From: Paraburkholderia dinghuensis
GTDB lineage: Bacteria > Pseudomonadota > Gammaproteobacteria > Burkholderiales > Burkholderiaceae
Assembly (NCBI RefSeq): GCF_003837865.1
Contig: NZ_RQIS01000016.1
Span: 62,001 to 126,000, forward strand
Reading direction: 5' to 3'
DNA: 64,000 bases
Below the pieces are notes generated by a model. It was given only the letters and a program-made list of their open reading frames with translations. It was not told where the DNA came from and searched no databases. Position 1 is the first letter of the stretch; the number at the start of each line of letters is the position of its first letter. Shown here in pieces: positions 36,814 through 45,657 of this stretch. The translations under genes and the position numbers were made by a program.

Positions 36814-37575
36814 ATGTCACTCCAGTCGAAGAAGGAACAGGTGCAGTCGCTGCGCGACCACGGCTTCGTGGTGGTGCCGGGGCTCGTTTCGCCCGAGCGG
36901 TGCGAAGAACTCAAGCGCATCGGCGAGACGCAGTTGCATGAGGCCGCCGCGCCGATCGAATTCGAAGCCGATTTGCGCTATCCCGGCGCGCCGGAGTCGA
37001 AAGACGCTGCCGGCGGACACACCGTGCGGCGTCTGCTTGACGCGTACTCGCGCCATGCGCGTTTTCGCGAGTGGGCGACCTCGCCGGAAATCGGCGGCTG
37101 GATGGAACTGTATTTCGGCGAAATGCCGGTGCTTTCGCGCGCGCATCACAACTGCATGATGACGAAGCATCCCGCCTACGGCAGCCTCACTGGCTGGCAC
37201 CGCGATGCGCGCTACTGGTCGTTCGAACGCGACGATCTCATTTCCGTGTGGCTCGCGCTCGGGCCCGAGACGGTCGCGAACGGCGGGCTGACCTTCGTGC
37301 CCGGCTCGCACGAAGCGTCGTTCACGTCGGATCGTTTCGACGCGGCGAAATTCTTCCGCGCCGATCTGCCCGACAACCGGACGTGGATCGACCGTGCAGT
37401 GTCGCCGCCGCTCAAGACCGGTGATGTCGTGTTCTTCCACTGCAACACGCTGCATTCGGCGGGGCGCAACGAGAGCGATCAGGTGAAGTTCTCGCTGGTG
37501 TTCACGTATCACGGCGCGAGCAACGTGCCGCTGCCGGGCACACGATCGGCAGGGATGCCGGAAGTGCCGTTCTGA
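36814..37575 (+). CDS. PhyH-family Fe(II)/2-oxoglutarate dioxygenase
   Basis: The 253-residue protein belongs to the phytanoyl-CoA dioxygenase (PhyH) superfamily, which hydroxylates diverse small molecules using iron and 2-oxoglutarate. The iron ligands are visible as His-x-Asp in TGWHRDARYW (about residue 129) and the distal His in CNTLHSAGRNES (about 212), followed by the Arg that binds 2-oxoglutarate. The start at 36814 (MSLQSKKEQVQSLRDHGF) gives the typical N-terminal helix. It appears monocistronic, and no pathway genes adjoin it, so the substrate is unknown. Confidence 0.87.
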   Translation: MSLQSKKEQVQSLRDHGFVVVPGLVSPERCEELKRIGETQLHEAAAPIEFEADLRYPGAPESKDAAGGHTVRRLLDAYSRHARFREWATSPEIGGWMELYFGEMPVLSRAHHNCMMTKHPAYGSLTGWHRDARYWSFERDDLISVWLALGPETVANGGLTFVPGSHEASFTSDRFDAAKFFRADLPDNRTWIDRAVSPPLKTGDVVFFHCNTLHSAGRNESDQVKFSLVFTYHGASNVPLPGTRSAGMPEVPF

Positions 37576-37681
37576 ACGATGCGAATGGCGGGACGCTTTT
37601 GCGGTCCGTCGCATGCGTCTGCGGTAAAGCGCGGTGAACGGAGACCTGTGGAGCCGCGCCACGCACCGGCGTGCAACAGCG

Positions 37682-37888
37682 TCAGCGCCGCCGCCCTGAA
37701 CTCGCGAGCCCCGTGAGGCCCGCGACAGTCGCCGCGAGGCCACCTACGATCAGCAGGATCGTGCGGTTGGTCGGCGCGCCGGTGAACAGCCGCGACATGT
37801 CATTCGCAAGCGAATGAAACGACTGGCCGCCGAAATACAGCAGCACGACGCCACATGCGATCAGCGCGAATGAAATCGCTTTGACCAT
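37682..37888 (-). CDS. DUF3185 family small membrane protein
   Basis: The 68-residue protein has two membrane segments, AISFALIACGVVLLYFGG near the N-terminus and ILLIVGGLAATVAGLTGLA near the C-terminus, with a short basic tail. This arrangement, including the GGQSFHSLANDMSRLFTGAPT loop, matches DUF3185. The start at 37888 (MVKAISF) has a GAGAGG-like ribosome site. It is divergent from the aldo/keto reductase. Function unknown. Confidence 0.8.
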   Translation of the reverse strand: MVKAISFALIACGVVLLYFGGQSFHSLANDMSRLFTGAPTNRTILLIVGGLAATVAGLTGLASSGRRR

Positions 37889-38089
37889 GAAATACCTCTC
37901 GGAGGGGACGGACGCCGCAGTGTAGGCGAGCGGCGACGTGGCGTCTATCGGGCAACAGCCCCTGAAATCCCGCATAGTGGGCGTCTGCACGGCACGGGCG
38001 GATTGGCTAACATGTCAGCCTTTGCTGCGCGCCCGTACGCGGCGCACTCTACCCGCGCAGTTCTCCTGTTTTCATCGAGGAATCAATCC

Positions 38090-39133
38090 ATGGCCTACGA
38101 AGCAGCATCCGAACGCTATTCGGACATGCAATACCGTTTTTGCGGCAAGTCGGGACTCAAGCTGCCTGCGCTGTCACTCGGCCTGTGGCACAACTTCGGC
38201 GACACCACGCCGATCGCGACGCAGCGCGAGATCCTGCGCACTGCCTTCGATCTCGGGATCACGCACTTCGACCTCGCCAACAACTACGGCCCGCCGTATG
38301 GCAGCGCCGAAACCAACTTCGGCCGGATCTTCCACGACGACTTCCGTCCGTACCGCGATGAACTGCTGATCTCGTCGAAGGCGGGCTGGGATATGTGGCC
38401 CGGCCCATACGGCCAGGGCGGTGGCTCGCGCAAGTACGTGCTTGCGAGCCTCGACCAGAGCCTGAAGCGCATGGGGCTCGACTACGTCGACATCTTCTAC
38501 TCGCACCGTTTCGATGTGGAGACGCCGCTCGAAGAGACCGCGGGCGCACTCGCGAGCGCCGTGCAGCAGGGCAAGGCACTCTATGTCGGGATCTCGTCGT
38601 ATTCGCCCGCGAAGACGCGCGAGATGGCGAAGCTGCTCGCCGAATACAAGGTTCCGCTGCTGATCCATCAGCCGTCGTACAACATGCTCAACCGATGGGT
38701 CGAGCAGGGCCTCCTCGACACCCTCGACGACCTCGGCGTCGGCAGCATCGCTTTTACACCGCTTGCACAAGGACTCCTAACCAACAAGTATCTGAACGGC
38801 GTGCCGCAAGACGCGCGCGTGAATCGCCCCGGCGGCGGCTCGCTCATGAGCGGGCACCTGAGCGCCGCGAATATCGAACACGTGCGCAAGCTCGATGTCA
38901 TCGCCCAGCGCCGCGGCCAGAGCCTCGCGCAGATGGCGATCGCGTGGACGCTGCGCGGCGCTCGCGTCACGTCGGCGCTGATCGGCGCGAGCCGTGCGGA
39001 ACAGGTGCGCGAGAACGTCGCCGCGCTGAAGAATCTCGAATTCTCGAAAGAAGAACTCGACGAAATCGACCGCTATGCGACTGAAGGCGGCGTCAATCTT
39101 TGGGAGAAGCCGTCGACGGATCAGCACATCTGA
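38090..39133 (+). CDS. Aldo/keto reductase, YghZ/GpR type
   Basis: This NADPH-dependent reductase resembles E. coli YghZ (L-glyceraldehyde-3-phosphate reductase), a member of AKR family 14 that also detoxifies methylglyoxal. The 347-residue TIM-barrel protein shows catalytic Asp and Tyr in THFDLANNYGPPYGSAE (about residue 63), Lys in LLISSKAGWDMW and His in DIFYSHRFD. Cofactor binding is at LIGASRAEQVRENVAAL. The start at 38090 has a GAGGAAT site. A strong terminator follows at 39180. It is probably monocistronic. Confidence 0.93.
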   Translation: MAYEAASERYSDMQYRFCGKSGLKLPALSLGLWHNFGDTTPIATQREILRTAFDLGITHFDLANNYGPPYGSAETNFGRIFHDDFRPYRDELLISSKAGWDMWPGPYGQGGGSRKYVLASLDQSLKRMGLDYVDIFYSHRFDVETPLEETAGALASAVQQGKALYVGISSYSPAKTREMAKLLAEYKVPLLIHQPSYNMLNRWVEQGLLDTLDDLGVGSIAFTPLAQGLLTNKYLNGVPQDARVNRPGGGSLMSGHLSAANIEHVRKLDVIAQRRGQSLAQMAIAWTLRGARVTSALIGASRAEQVRENVAALKNLEFSKEELDEIDRYATEGGVNLWEKPSTDQHI

Positions 39134-39179
39134 TCTGCGTTGCGGCGCTGCCGTTGCCCTGCGCCTCCCTGATTCACAG

Positions 39180-39208
39180 AGCCCTCTCGATTCCGGGAGG
39201 GCTTTTTC
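39180..39208 (+). terminator. Intrinsic terminator after the aldo/keto reductase gene
   Basis: AGCCCTC (39180-39186) pairs with GAGGGCT (39197-39203), followed immediately by TTTTCTTTT. It ends transcription from the reductase gene before the convergent MFS gene. Confidence 0.88.
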
Positions 39209-39351
39209 TTTTGGCGCGCTAAGCCCAAGCCGCGCATCGGCGATGCCAACGACACGGTCCACGCATCGGCCACGTCGATGCTGCTGGCATCGATGAAGCG
39301 CACTAGCACGCCGGGCCGCGTCGATCATCGGCAAGCGGCCGCCCGCAAGCA

Positions 39352-40812
39352 TCAGTCGCCCGCATGCAGCCGCCGGTGCAGCGGCCCGAGCGCGGTCGTG
39401 AGCACAGCGCAAGGAAGCAGGATCGCGACAAGCGCGAACATCGATGTCCTGAACGCATGCACGTAGTCCACGACACCGGGGTTCGCGCCCAGCGTCGAGA
39501 AAAACAGGCCGCCCAGCGTTGCCGCGCCGACGGCGGCGCCGATCTGCAGCGTCGCCGTGACCATGCCGGACGCGACACCCGCGCGCTCGGGTTCGACCTC
39601 GGCGAGCACGATCCGGACGACGGACGGCAGGACGAGGCCCTGGCCCATGCCGATCGTCGCGAGCCCCACGTAGAAGCCCGGTCCGGGCGTGCTGGCGCTG
39701 GCCAGTGCGCCGGCCGTCGCGACCCCGATCGCCAGCAACGCGAAACCGAGCGTCAGCACGCGGTAGCCGCCGAACCGGTAGACGAGACGCGGCATCAAAA
39801 GCGGGCTCGTGATGAAACCGAGGCCGAACGGCATGATCGCAAGTCCCGACGCGAGCGGCGTCCAATGCAGGCCGCTCTGCAGATAGATGCCGTAGGTCAG
39901 GAAGAACGCGCTCATCATGTAGAACAGGAATGCCAAAGCAAGGCCGAGTGCGATGACCGGATTCCGAAACAGGCGCACGTCGAGGAGCGGATCGTTTCCG
40001 TCCACGAGCCTGCGCCACTCGACCCGGACCAGCCAATACAGCATCGGGAGCGAACCTGCGAGGCAGGCGAGCATCCAGAGCGGCCAACCGGCCTCGGGTC
40101 CGCGCGTCAGCGGATAGACGAGCATCAGCAGGAAAAGCGAAAGCAGGATCGACCCGGGCACATCGATGCGCTTGCCGCGCGGCGGCCGGTTTTCCGGAAT
40201 GAAACGCCAACTGCCCAGCAGCGCCAGCACACCGATCGGCAGATTGACGAGGAAGATCGAACGCCAGCCGAGCCCGAACGGATGAAGGCTGATCAGCGCG
40301 CCGCCGCCGAGCTGGCCGATGACCGCCGCGAGCCCGAAGACGAAGCCGTAAAAGCCCATGACGCGCACCTGCTCGTGCGGCGTGAAAACGCTTCGGATCG
40401 TGGCGAGCACCTGCGGTCCCAGAATCGCGGCGAACAGACCCTGCAGAAGACGCCCGGCGACGAGTTCCGCGCCGCTGCCGGCGAGGCCACACAGCGTGGA
40501 CGCCACCACAAAACCTGCCATCCCGATCATGAAGAGGCGCTTTCGGCCGTAGAGGTCGCCGAGCCGGCCACCCGTGATTTGCGCGACGGCGTTCGCGCAT
40601 GCGTAGGCCGAGACGACCAGTTGCAGTTCGGAGGCCTGGGCGCCCAGGCCGTCGCGGATGGCCGGCAGGGCAAGGTTCACGATGAAGTAGTCGAGCGGCG
40701 GCAGTATCGCGCCAACCAGCAGGACGACCAGCGCCCAGCCGTGATGGCTGCGTGCGGTTTCCGCTGGCGCGTAGCGTGCCGGGGTGCGTGCAGCGAGCGT
40801 GTTGTCGGACAT
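39352..40812 (-). CDS. DHA2-type MFS drug exporter
   Basis: This 486-residue carrier has about 14 membrane segments. The first loop carries the MFS motif GGRLGDLYGRKRLF, and motif C-like glycine/proline residues occur in helix 5 (GFVFGLAAVIGQLGGGAL), typical for the 14-TM DHA2 drug:proton antiporters. The start at 40812 (MSDNTLAARTPARY) has a GGAGAG site; the upstream in-frame leader lacks homology. It is divergent from a LysR gene with a dyad between them, so the LysR protein very likely controls it. Substrate unknown. Confidence 0.9.
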   Translation of the reverse strand: MSDNTLAARTPARYAPAETARSHHGWALVVLLVGAILPPLDYFIVNLALPAIRDGLGAQASELQLVVSAYACANAVAQITGGRLGDLYGRKRLFMIGMAGFVVASTLCGLAGSGAELVAGRLLQGLFAAILGPQVLATIRSVFTPHEQVRVMGFYGFVFGLAAVIGQLGGGALISLHPFGLGWRSIFLVNLPIGVLALLGSWRFIPENRPPRGKRIDVPGSILLSLFLLMLVYPLTRGPEAGWPLWMLACLAGSLPMLYWLVRVEWRRLVDGNDPLLDVRLFRNPVIALGLALAFLFYMMSAFFLTYGIYLQSGLHWTPLASGLAIMPFGLGFITSPLLMPRLVYRFGGYRVLTLGFALLAIGVATAGALASASTPGPGFYVGLATIGMGQGLVLPSVVRIVLAEVEPERAGVASGMVTATLQIGAAVGAATLGGLFFSTLGANPGVVDYVHAFRTSMFALVAILLPCAVLTTALGPLHRRLHAGD

Positions 40813-40946
40813 GAAGAGACTCTCCAGGACAGGGCGCGGAGTGCGCCATCCCGGCTGCCTGCTCCCTGCGGGGCGTGCAGCCGGCATGATCGAGTCGAAA
40901 GTGTCTCCCCCGCGTATCGTCCTGAAAAGCGGGAATTGGTGGTAGT

Positions 40947-40969
40947 ATCCATCGAGTTATCCGATGGAT
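40947..40969. promoter_or_regulatory. LysR-type operator dyad
   Basis: ATCCATCG (40947-40954) and CGATGGAT (40962-40969) form a perfect 8-bp inverted repeat around AGTTATC. Its core ATC-N9-GAT (40951-40965) is the classical LysR box. It lies immediately upstream of, and slightly overlaps, the first possible start of the LysR gene and sits between it and the divergent MFS exporter gene. Confidence 0.7.
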
Positions 40970-41852
40970 GGGGGAGGCAATGCGTGGTTTCGATCTTGAC
41001 CAGTTGAGGACCTTCGCCGCGGTGGCGCAGGCGGGCAGCCTGTCCGCGGCCGCGCCGCTCCTGCACTTGTCGCAGTCGACGGTGAGCGAGCAGGTGCGCA
41101 AGCTGGAGACGCGTGCGGGCGTGCCGTTGTTCGTGCGCAGCAAGCGCGGCGTCGAGCCCACGCCTGCGGGCTCGCGGCTGCTGGACCACGCGCGACGCAT
41201 CGTGGCGCTCAATGAAGCCGCATTCGACGAACTACGCGGGCAGGCGATCAAGGGCGAATTGCGCGTCGCGATCACCGATTATTTCCGCACCAACGAGGTG
41301 GCGGGCATGCTGGTGCGGCTGCGTGAGTGTTATCCGCAGTTGAGCTTGCATGTCAGCACGATGAAGAGCGCCGAAATCGAACTCGCGCAGGCGAAAGGGC
41401 AGATCGATATCGGGGTGGTCATGAATATGTCGACTGGCCCGTTCAGGCCCGCTGCCGCCGATACGCGCTGGATGCTGCGCCGGGAGCCGATCTACTGGGT
41501 CGCGTCGCCGTCGCTTGCGGAGCAGTTGCCCGATCCGTTGCCGCTTGTTCTGCTGCCGGGCGACTGCATGATGCATCAGGTCGCGGTGCGGTCCCTCGAA
41601 GAAAGCGGCATGTCCTATGAGCTGGTGCACAGTGCGTCCGGCGTCGCGGGACTGCAATCGATGCTCGCAGCCGGGCTGGGCGTGGGCTGCCTGTGCGCGT
41701 CGGCGATCGGGGACGGTCTCGTGCGGCTGGGTCCGAAACATCGATTGCCGGTGTTGCCGGAAGCGGTGTTTTCGCTGACGCCGCCGTTGTCGGGTGAGTC
41801 GGAAACGGTGGCGCAGGCAAGGGAAGCGTTGGGAAGACAGTTGTTGATGTGA
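40968..41852 (+). CDS. LysR-family transcriptional regulator
   Basis: The 294-residue protein has an N-terminal winged helix (DLDQLRTFAAVAQAGSLSAAAPLLHLSQSTVSEQVRKLE) and a LysR substrate-binding domain. Two starts are possible: ATG 40968, which overlaps the operator dyad and has no ribosome site, and ATG 40980 (MRGFDLDQLRTF), which has GGGGAGG but only two bases away. The family N-terminus favours the second. It is divergent from the DHA2 exporter, its probable target. The inducer is unknown. Confidence 0.93.
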   Translation: MGEAMRGFDLDQLRTFAAVAQAGSLSAAAPLLHLSQSTVSEQVRKLETRAGVPLFVRSKRGVEPTPAGSRLLDHARRIVALNEAAFDELRGQAIKGELRVAITDYFRTNEVAGMLVRLRECYPQLSLHVSTMKSAEIELAQAKGQIDIGVVMNMSTGPFRPAAADTRWMLRREPIYWVASPSLAEQLPDPLPLVLLPGDCMMHQVAVRSLEESGMSYELVHSASGVAGLQSMLAAGLGVGCLCASAIGDGLVRLGPKHRLPVLPEAVFSLTPPLSGESETVAQAREALGRQLLM

Positions 41853-42030
41853 GGGGGTGTTGCGCGCTGTGCGGGTGACTGTGGGTGCTGAGTGGTGCTT
41901 TATCGTGGGACCAGGGGCGGTGGTCGTCGGCTTGCTGCCGCTGTTCGACCTGGCGTGCCACCGGCAGCGGCTTCATGCGTACAACGGCCCTTCAATGGGT
42001 CAGACTGGCTGGAATGCATCGATGCTTAAG

Positions 42031-43248
42031 TCATCTTGCACCGTAGAAATGACGGTACTGCCACGCGGCCTGCCTCGTCACCTCGTCGTCGGGCCACGGA
42101 CCGGTTCCAAATCTGCCTAACGAAAGCGGCGCCAGATCAATCGGAGGCGCACCGTCAATGATCCACGCAGCAAGCGCTTCCCCCAGTGCCGGCGCAATGG
42201 ACAGTCCAGCGACATTGCAGCCACTCGCGAAGTAAAACCCCCGAATTGCAGGCGTCGGACCGACGATGTGCTGGCCATCGGCCGTCATCGTTGGGAGCCC
42301 GCCACGATGCTCGCGAATGCCTGCCTTCAGAAGGATCGGCAACTGGGCCTCGACGTCCCGAGCGTATTGCCAGAGAACCTTGGCATCGAGCGACAGATCC
42401 TTGATGTCGAAGTTGGCCTCGAAGTCATTCATGTCGAAGAATCGCGGATTTTCCTCGTAGACGCCCCACAGAAGTCCCCCGTCACAAGGCCTCATATACA
42501 CCGCAGCATCCATGATTCTGACCATCGGCAATTCGGCGCGGGCATCGGGAACTGGCTCGGTGACGAACAATTGCTGCGCTGTTGTAACAAGAGGAACCCG
42601 AACTCCGCTGGCTTCGGCTACTTGTCGCGTCCAGGCGCCGGCTGCATCGACGACGATAGGGGCTCCTATGTGGCCGCGCGTCGTGTCGACCCCGCTCACC
42701 TCGCCGTCCGCAATCAGGACGCGCGTAACCGCAGTGTTCGGCAGTAACACTGCACCGTTTGCCTGCGCGGCACGAGCGAAGCCGACGGCCAGTTGAGCAG
42801 GATTGAAATACATGTCGTCGCCGATGCGTATCACACCAACGACCCCCGTCGTTTGAAGAAACGGGTTGAGCCGGTGGGCCGCGTCAAGGGAGATTTCCTC
42901 CACGTCCAGGTCGTGGCGCCGGCCGCGCAGGATGTCTTCCTGAATGACCTCGGCGTCCACTGGTCGCCGCGCGACCTTCAGGCTGCCCGACTGTACCCAG
43001 TCCAGAGGCTGACCGGTGTCCGCAGAGAATTGCCTGACCCTGGCAGCCGCCAACTTGATCAGGTCGATCATCAAGTCGCTCTTGCGCAGGCAACTGACCA
43101 TGCCAGCCGCTCGCGGAGAGGTTTGTGAGCCGATTTCGAGCCGCTCGAGCAGCGTGACCCGATGGGTGCCGCGCTTTGCCAGGTAGTAGGCCGTCGCCGC
43201 TCCAAGGCCGCCAGAGCCAATGACGATCACATCGGCGGATTCATCCAT
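42031..43248 (-). CDS. DAO-family FAD-dependent oxidoreductase
   Basis: The 405-residue enzyme belongs to the D-amino-acid oxidase / sarcosine and glycine oxidase superfamily. It starts with the FAD-binding DVIVIGSGGLGAATAYYLAKRG and has the second FAD motif VVDAAGAWTRQVAEASG and the C-terminal GFYFASGCNVAGLSIAPALGEALA. Such enzymes oxidise secondary or tertiary amines such as sarcosine, dimethylglycine or glycine; the substrate cannot be told. The start at 43248 has a GGGAGA site. No flavin partner or amine pathway genes are adjacent. Confidence 0.85.
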   Translation of the reverse strand: MDESADVIVIGSGGLGAATAYYLAKRGTHRVTLLERLEIGSQTSPRAAGMVSCLRKSDLMIDLIKLAAARVRQFSADTGQPLDWVQSGSLKVARRPVDAEVIQEDILRGRRHDLDVEEISLDAAHRLNPFLQTTGVVGVIRIGDDMYFNPAQLAVGFARAAQANGAVLLPNTAVTRVLIADGEVSGVDTTRGHIGAPIVVDAAGAWTRQVAEASGVRVPLVTTAQQLFVTEPVPDARAELPMVRIMDAAVYMRPCDGGLLWGVYEENPRFFDMNDFEANFDIKDLSLDAKVLWQYARDVEAQLPILLKAGIREHRGGLPTMTADGQHIVGPTPAIRGFYFASGCNVAGLSIAPALGEALAAWIIDGAPPIDLAPLSLGRFGTGPWPDDEVTRQAAWQYRHFYGAR

Positions 43249-43432
43249 CGCTGCGTCTCCCGGTCTATCACGCGGCGCGATCCGTCAAGCTAACGGCGCT
43301 TGAACCATGGTATGCGTCGAAACAAACAATACAGCGCCCGCGAGCTAACGGACGGCCGTTTGCTGGGCGGAGCTGAAGTTTGAACGTCCGGGCGACGGTG
43401 CGTGCGAAAGACGCTTCGTGGCCGAATGCTGA
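43249..43432. other. Gap upstream of the DAO-family gene
   Basis: This short stretch contains the presumed promoter region of the DAO-family gene on the minus strand. It shows no gene of its own; a frame on the minus strand across 43345-43647 has no recognisable features. Confidence 0.3.
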
Positions 43433-43879
43433 GGTTTATCGTCGCTCGATATACTTCGCGCCAGATTCAACCGTCGAACTTCCGTAGCGGACTCGAAACG
43501 ATCAGCCAGTTCTCCCGCCGCCTTTCCCCCACGCTTCCTGGCGCTGTCACGCAGCACTGCTAACGTCGCGACAGTCCTGGAAACGAGAAGCACCGAGCTG
43601 CTGGCGGCAATGTTTGCGCGCGGCCTGTGGCTCTCGATAGCCGACAACCTGCCGCACTATCGCGTCGCGCTCGACGAACCGGGACGCGCACGCGATCTGC
43701 GCGTGCCGCGCGTTATCGGCGTCATGCTGATGAATCATCACCTGCATCCGACGATGCCGTGGACCACGTTGCCGCAACTCGCGCGCGATCGGGGCGAAGC
43801 GGCGAGTCAGCGTCCCGCGTATTTTCGTGCGGCGCTGAGGCAGTTGTGCGGGCTGCAACCGAGGAACCGGATGCATTGA
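43433..43879 (+). pseudogene. Probable remnant of a fatty-acid desaturase
   Basis: The frame is open from 43433 to 43879, with ATG 43610 as the only reasonable start (89 residues). Its C-terminal part reads LSIADNLPHYRVALDEPGRARDLRVP and then LMNHHLHPTMPWTTLP. This resembles the end of membrane fatty-acid desaturases, where a box like N-x-H-x-x-H-H-x-x-P-x-x-P-W is expected. Here the box looks shortened by a few residues, and the upstream catalytic helices are absent. I therefore read it as a degraded gene. It could instead be a short hypothetical protein; the similarity is from memory. Confidence 0.4.
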
Positions 43880-43958
43880 AGTTGAAGCGCGGCACCCGCG
43901 CGGTGGCCTTCGCGCGGCGTCGCGGGCAGTGACCAGTCCGCAGTTGCCGGTTTGTTCG

Positions 43959-44147
43959 CTACGTCATCAACACGGGCAACGTTTCGACGAGCGCCACCGC
44001 CACCAGCGCACCGATCAACGCACCGATTACGCGCAGCGTGTTGTGCCGGAACTCGGTCGCACAAGGGAGCGCGCCAAGAAAGAGCGCACCCGCGAGGGCC
44101 ATCGGGATGATCATCACGAAATCGCCAATCGTGAAATAACCTTCCAT
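43959..44147 (-). CDS. Two-helix small membrane protein
   Basis: The 62-residue product MEGYFTIGDFVMIIPMALAG... has two hydrophobic segments (about residues 8-28 and 38-60) linked by a short polar loop with a Cys and two Arg. The start at 44147 is well supported by AAGGAG five bases upstream. It lies alone between the desaturase remnant and an MFS gene. I do not recognise the family; its function is unknown. Confidence 0.65.
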   Translation of the reverse strand: MEGYFTIGDFVMIIPMALAGALFLGALPCATEFRHNTLRVIGALIGALVAVALVETLPVLMT

Positions 44148-44406
44148 GCTCGTCTCCTTATCGGGTCGGCGGCGGAAACGCACGGCTATTGTCGTGTCGA
44201 CGTCGTGACGGCTTCCGGCCTTTTCCGAGTATAGGTGAGCGTTGCAAACGTGGCGGCCGGTCTGCACGCGGCGCCGGCGGCTTCACTGTGCGGCGCGGCA
44301 CGCCTGGCGCGGCGCGGCCGCTGGCACGGTCCACTCAGAGCGGCATATGCGCGCAGATTGTCGGCATTACGTAAACTTTCGTTTTGGGCACGCTGGAAGC
44401 GGATTT

Positions 44407-45657
44407 TTAGGCCGTGCCAGCACGCTCGCGCGTGCGTAGCTTCCACGCGAGTACAAGACCGACGATCAGCAGGGCCGCAACGAGGCCCGCGACGCCGCCC
44501 CAACCGCCGGCCGCCCAGAAGTGCCCACCGATCGAGCCCATGATGCTCGATCCGAGGTAGTACGCGAGCAAGTAGAGAGCTGCGGCCTGGCCCTTGCCTT
44601 CGCGTGCGAGACGGCCGACCCAGCCGCTGGCGACGGCATGGCCCGCGAAGAAGCCGATCGTGAGGCAGCCGATGCCGGCGGCGATCATCCAGAGCGACGG
44701 GAACAGCGTGAGTGCGACCCCGGCGAGCATCGTCGCGAGGCTGGCGATGAGGACGCGCCCGCGCCCGAAGGTGTCGGCCATGCGGCCCGACCATGGCGAG
44801 GCGATCACGCCGGTCAGATAGACGATGAAGATCGCGCCGATGGCGGACTGGCTCAGGTTGTACGGCGGCGCGATGAGCCGATAGCCGATGTAGTTGTAGA
44901 GCGTGACGAAGCTGCCCATCAGCACGAAGCCCATCGAGAACAGCATGGGCAAGCCGGGTCGCCCGAAATGCTTCAGGAGTGCCGCGCGATGATGCGCGAA
45001 GCCGAGTCCCTTCTTCGGCACGAAGTGGCGCGAGGGTGGCAGAAGCGCGCGAAACGCGAGCATCGAACCGATGCCGAGCGCGCCGATCACGGCCATCGCC
45101 ACGCGCCAGCCGAACAGGTCGGTGAGGACGCCTGTGATGACGCGTCCCGCCATGCCGCCGATGGCCGTGCCGCCGACGTACAGCCCCATCGCCATGCCGA
45201 GGCCATCGGGATGCATTTCCTCGGCGAGCCAGGCCATGGCGACGGCGGGCACGCCGCCGAGCGCCAGGCCGACGAGCGTGCGCAGCAGCAGCAATTCATG
45301 CCACTGCGGGACGAATGCGGTGGCGAGCGTGAGCAGCGAGGACGCCGTGAGCGACGCGGTCATCATCGTGCGGCGGCTCAAGCCTTCGGAGACGAAACCC
45401 GCGACGAATACCGCACCGGCGAGCGCGGCAGTGGTGAGCGAGAGCGAGAGACTGCTTTGCGCGGGGCTTACGCCGAATGCCTGCGAGAACGCAGGAAGAA
45501 GCGGTTGGACACAGTAGAGCAGCGAGAACGTCGCATAGCCGGCGAAGAGCAGGGCGAGACACGCGCGCCAGTAAGCGCGCGAGCCGCGTTCGAGGTAGGG
45601 CTCGCTCGGCTGCGAACGCGTCGCGGTAGTGCGAGCGGCGCCCGGTGAAACGCTCAC
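44407..45657 (-). CDS. YnfM-like MFS exporter
   Basis: The 416-residue protein has 12 membrane segments and the N-terminal half AGYATFSLLYCVQPLLPAFSQAFGVSPAQSSLSLSLTTAAL typical of the YnfM/arabinose-efflux-like branch of MFS (DHA1). The conserved loop 2-3 is FVSEGLSRRTMM and the loop 8-9 is SGRMADTFGRGRVLIA. It is divergent from the LuxR-type regulator across a 500-bp AT-rich gap, so regulation by that protein is possible. Substrate unknown. Confidence 0.87.
   Translation of the reverse strand: MSVSPGAARTTATRSQPSEPYLERGSRAYWRACLALLFAGYATFSLLYCVQPLLPAFSQAFGVSPAQSSLSLSLTTAALAGAVFVAGFVSEGLSRRTMMTASLTASSLLTLATAFVPQWHELLLLRTLVGLALGGVPAVAMAWLAEEMHPDGLGMAMGLYVGGTAIGGMAGRVITGVLTDLFGWRVAMAVIGALGIGSMLAFRALLPPSRHFVPKKGLGFAHHRAALLKHFGRPGLPMLFSMGFVLMGSFVTLYNYIGYRLIAPPYNLSQSAIGAIFIVYLTGVIASPWSGRMADTFGRGRVLIASLATMLAGVALTLFPSLWMIAAGIGCLTIGFFAGHAVASGWVGRLAREGKGQAAALYLLAYYLGSSIMGSIGGHFWAAGGWGGVAGLVAALLIVGLVLAWKLRTRERAGTA

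Noticed and set aside
38777..41275. 832-codon minus-strand frame across the aldo/keto reductase, MFS and LysR genes
   Set aside because: It covers parts of three real genes in the wrong frame or strand and gives an Arg/Ala-rich nonsense protein.
43345..43647. Minus-strand 100-codon frame opposite the desaturase relic
   Set aside because: It is a low-information Ser/Arg-rich product without a ribosome site, overlapping a frame with recognisable motifs on the other strand.
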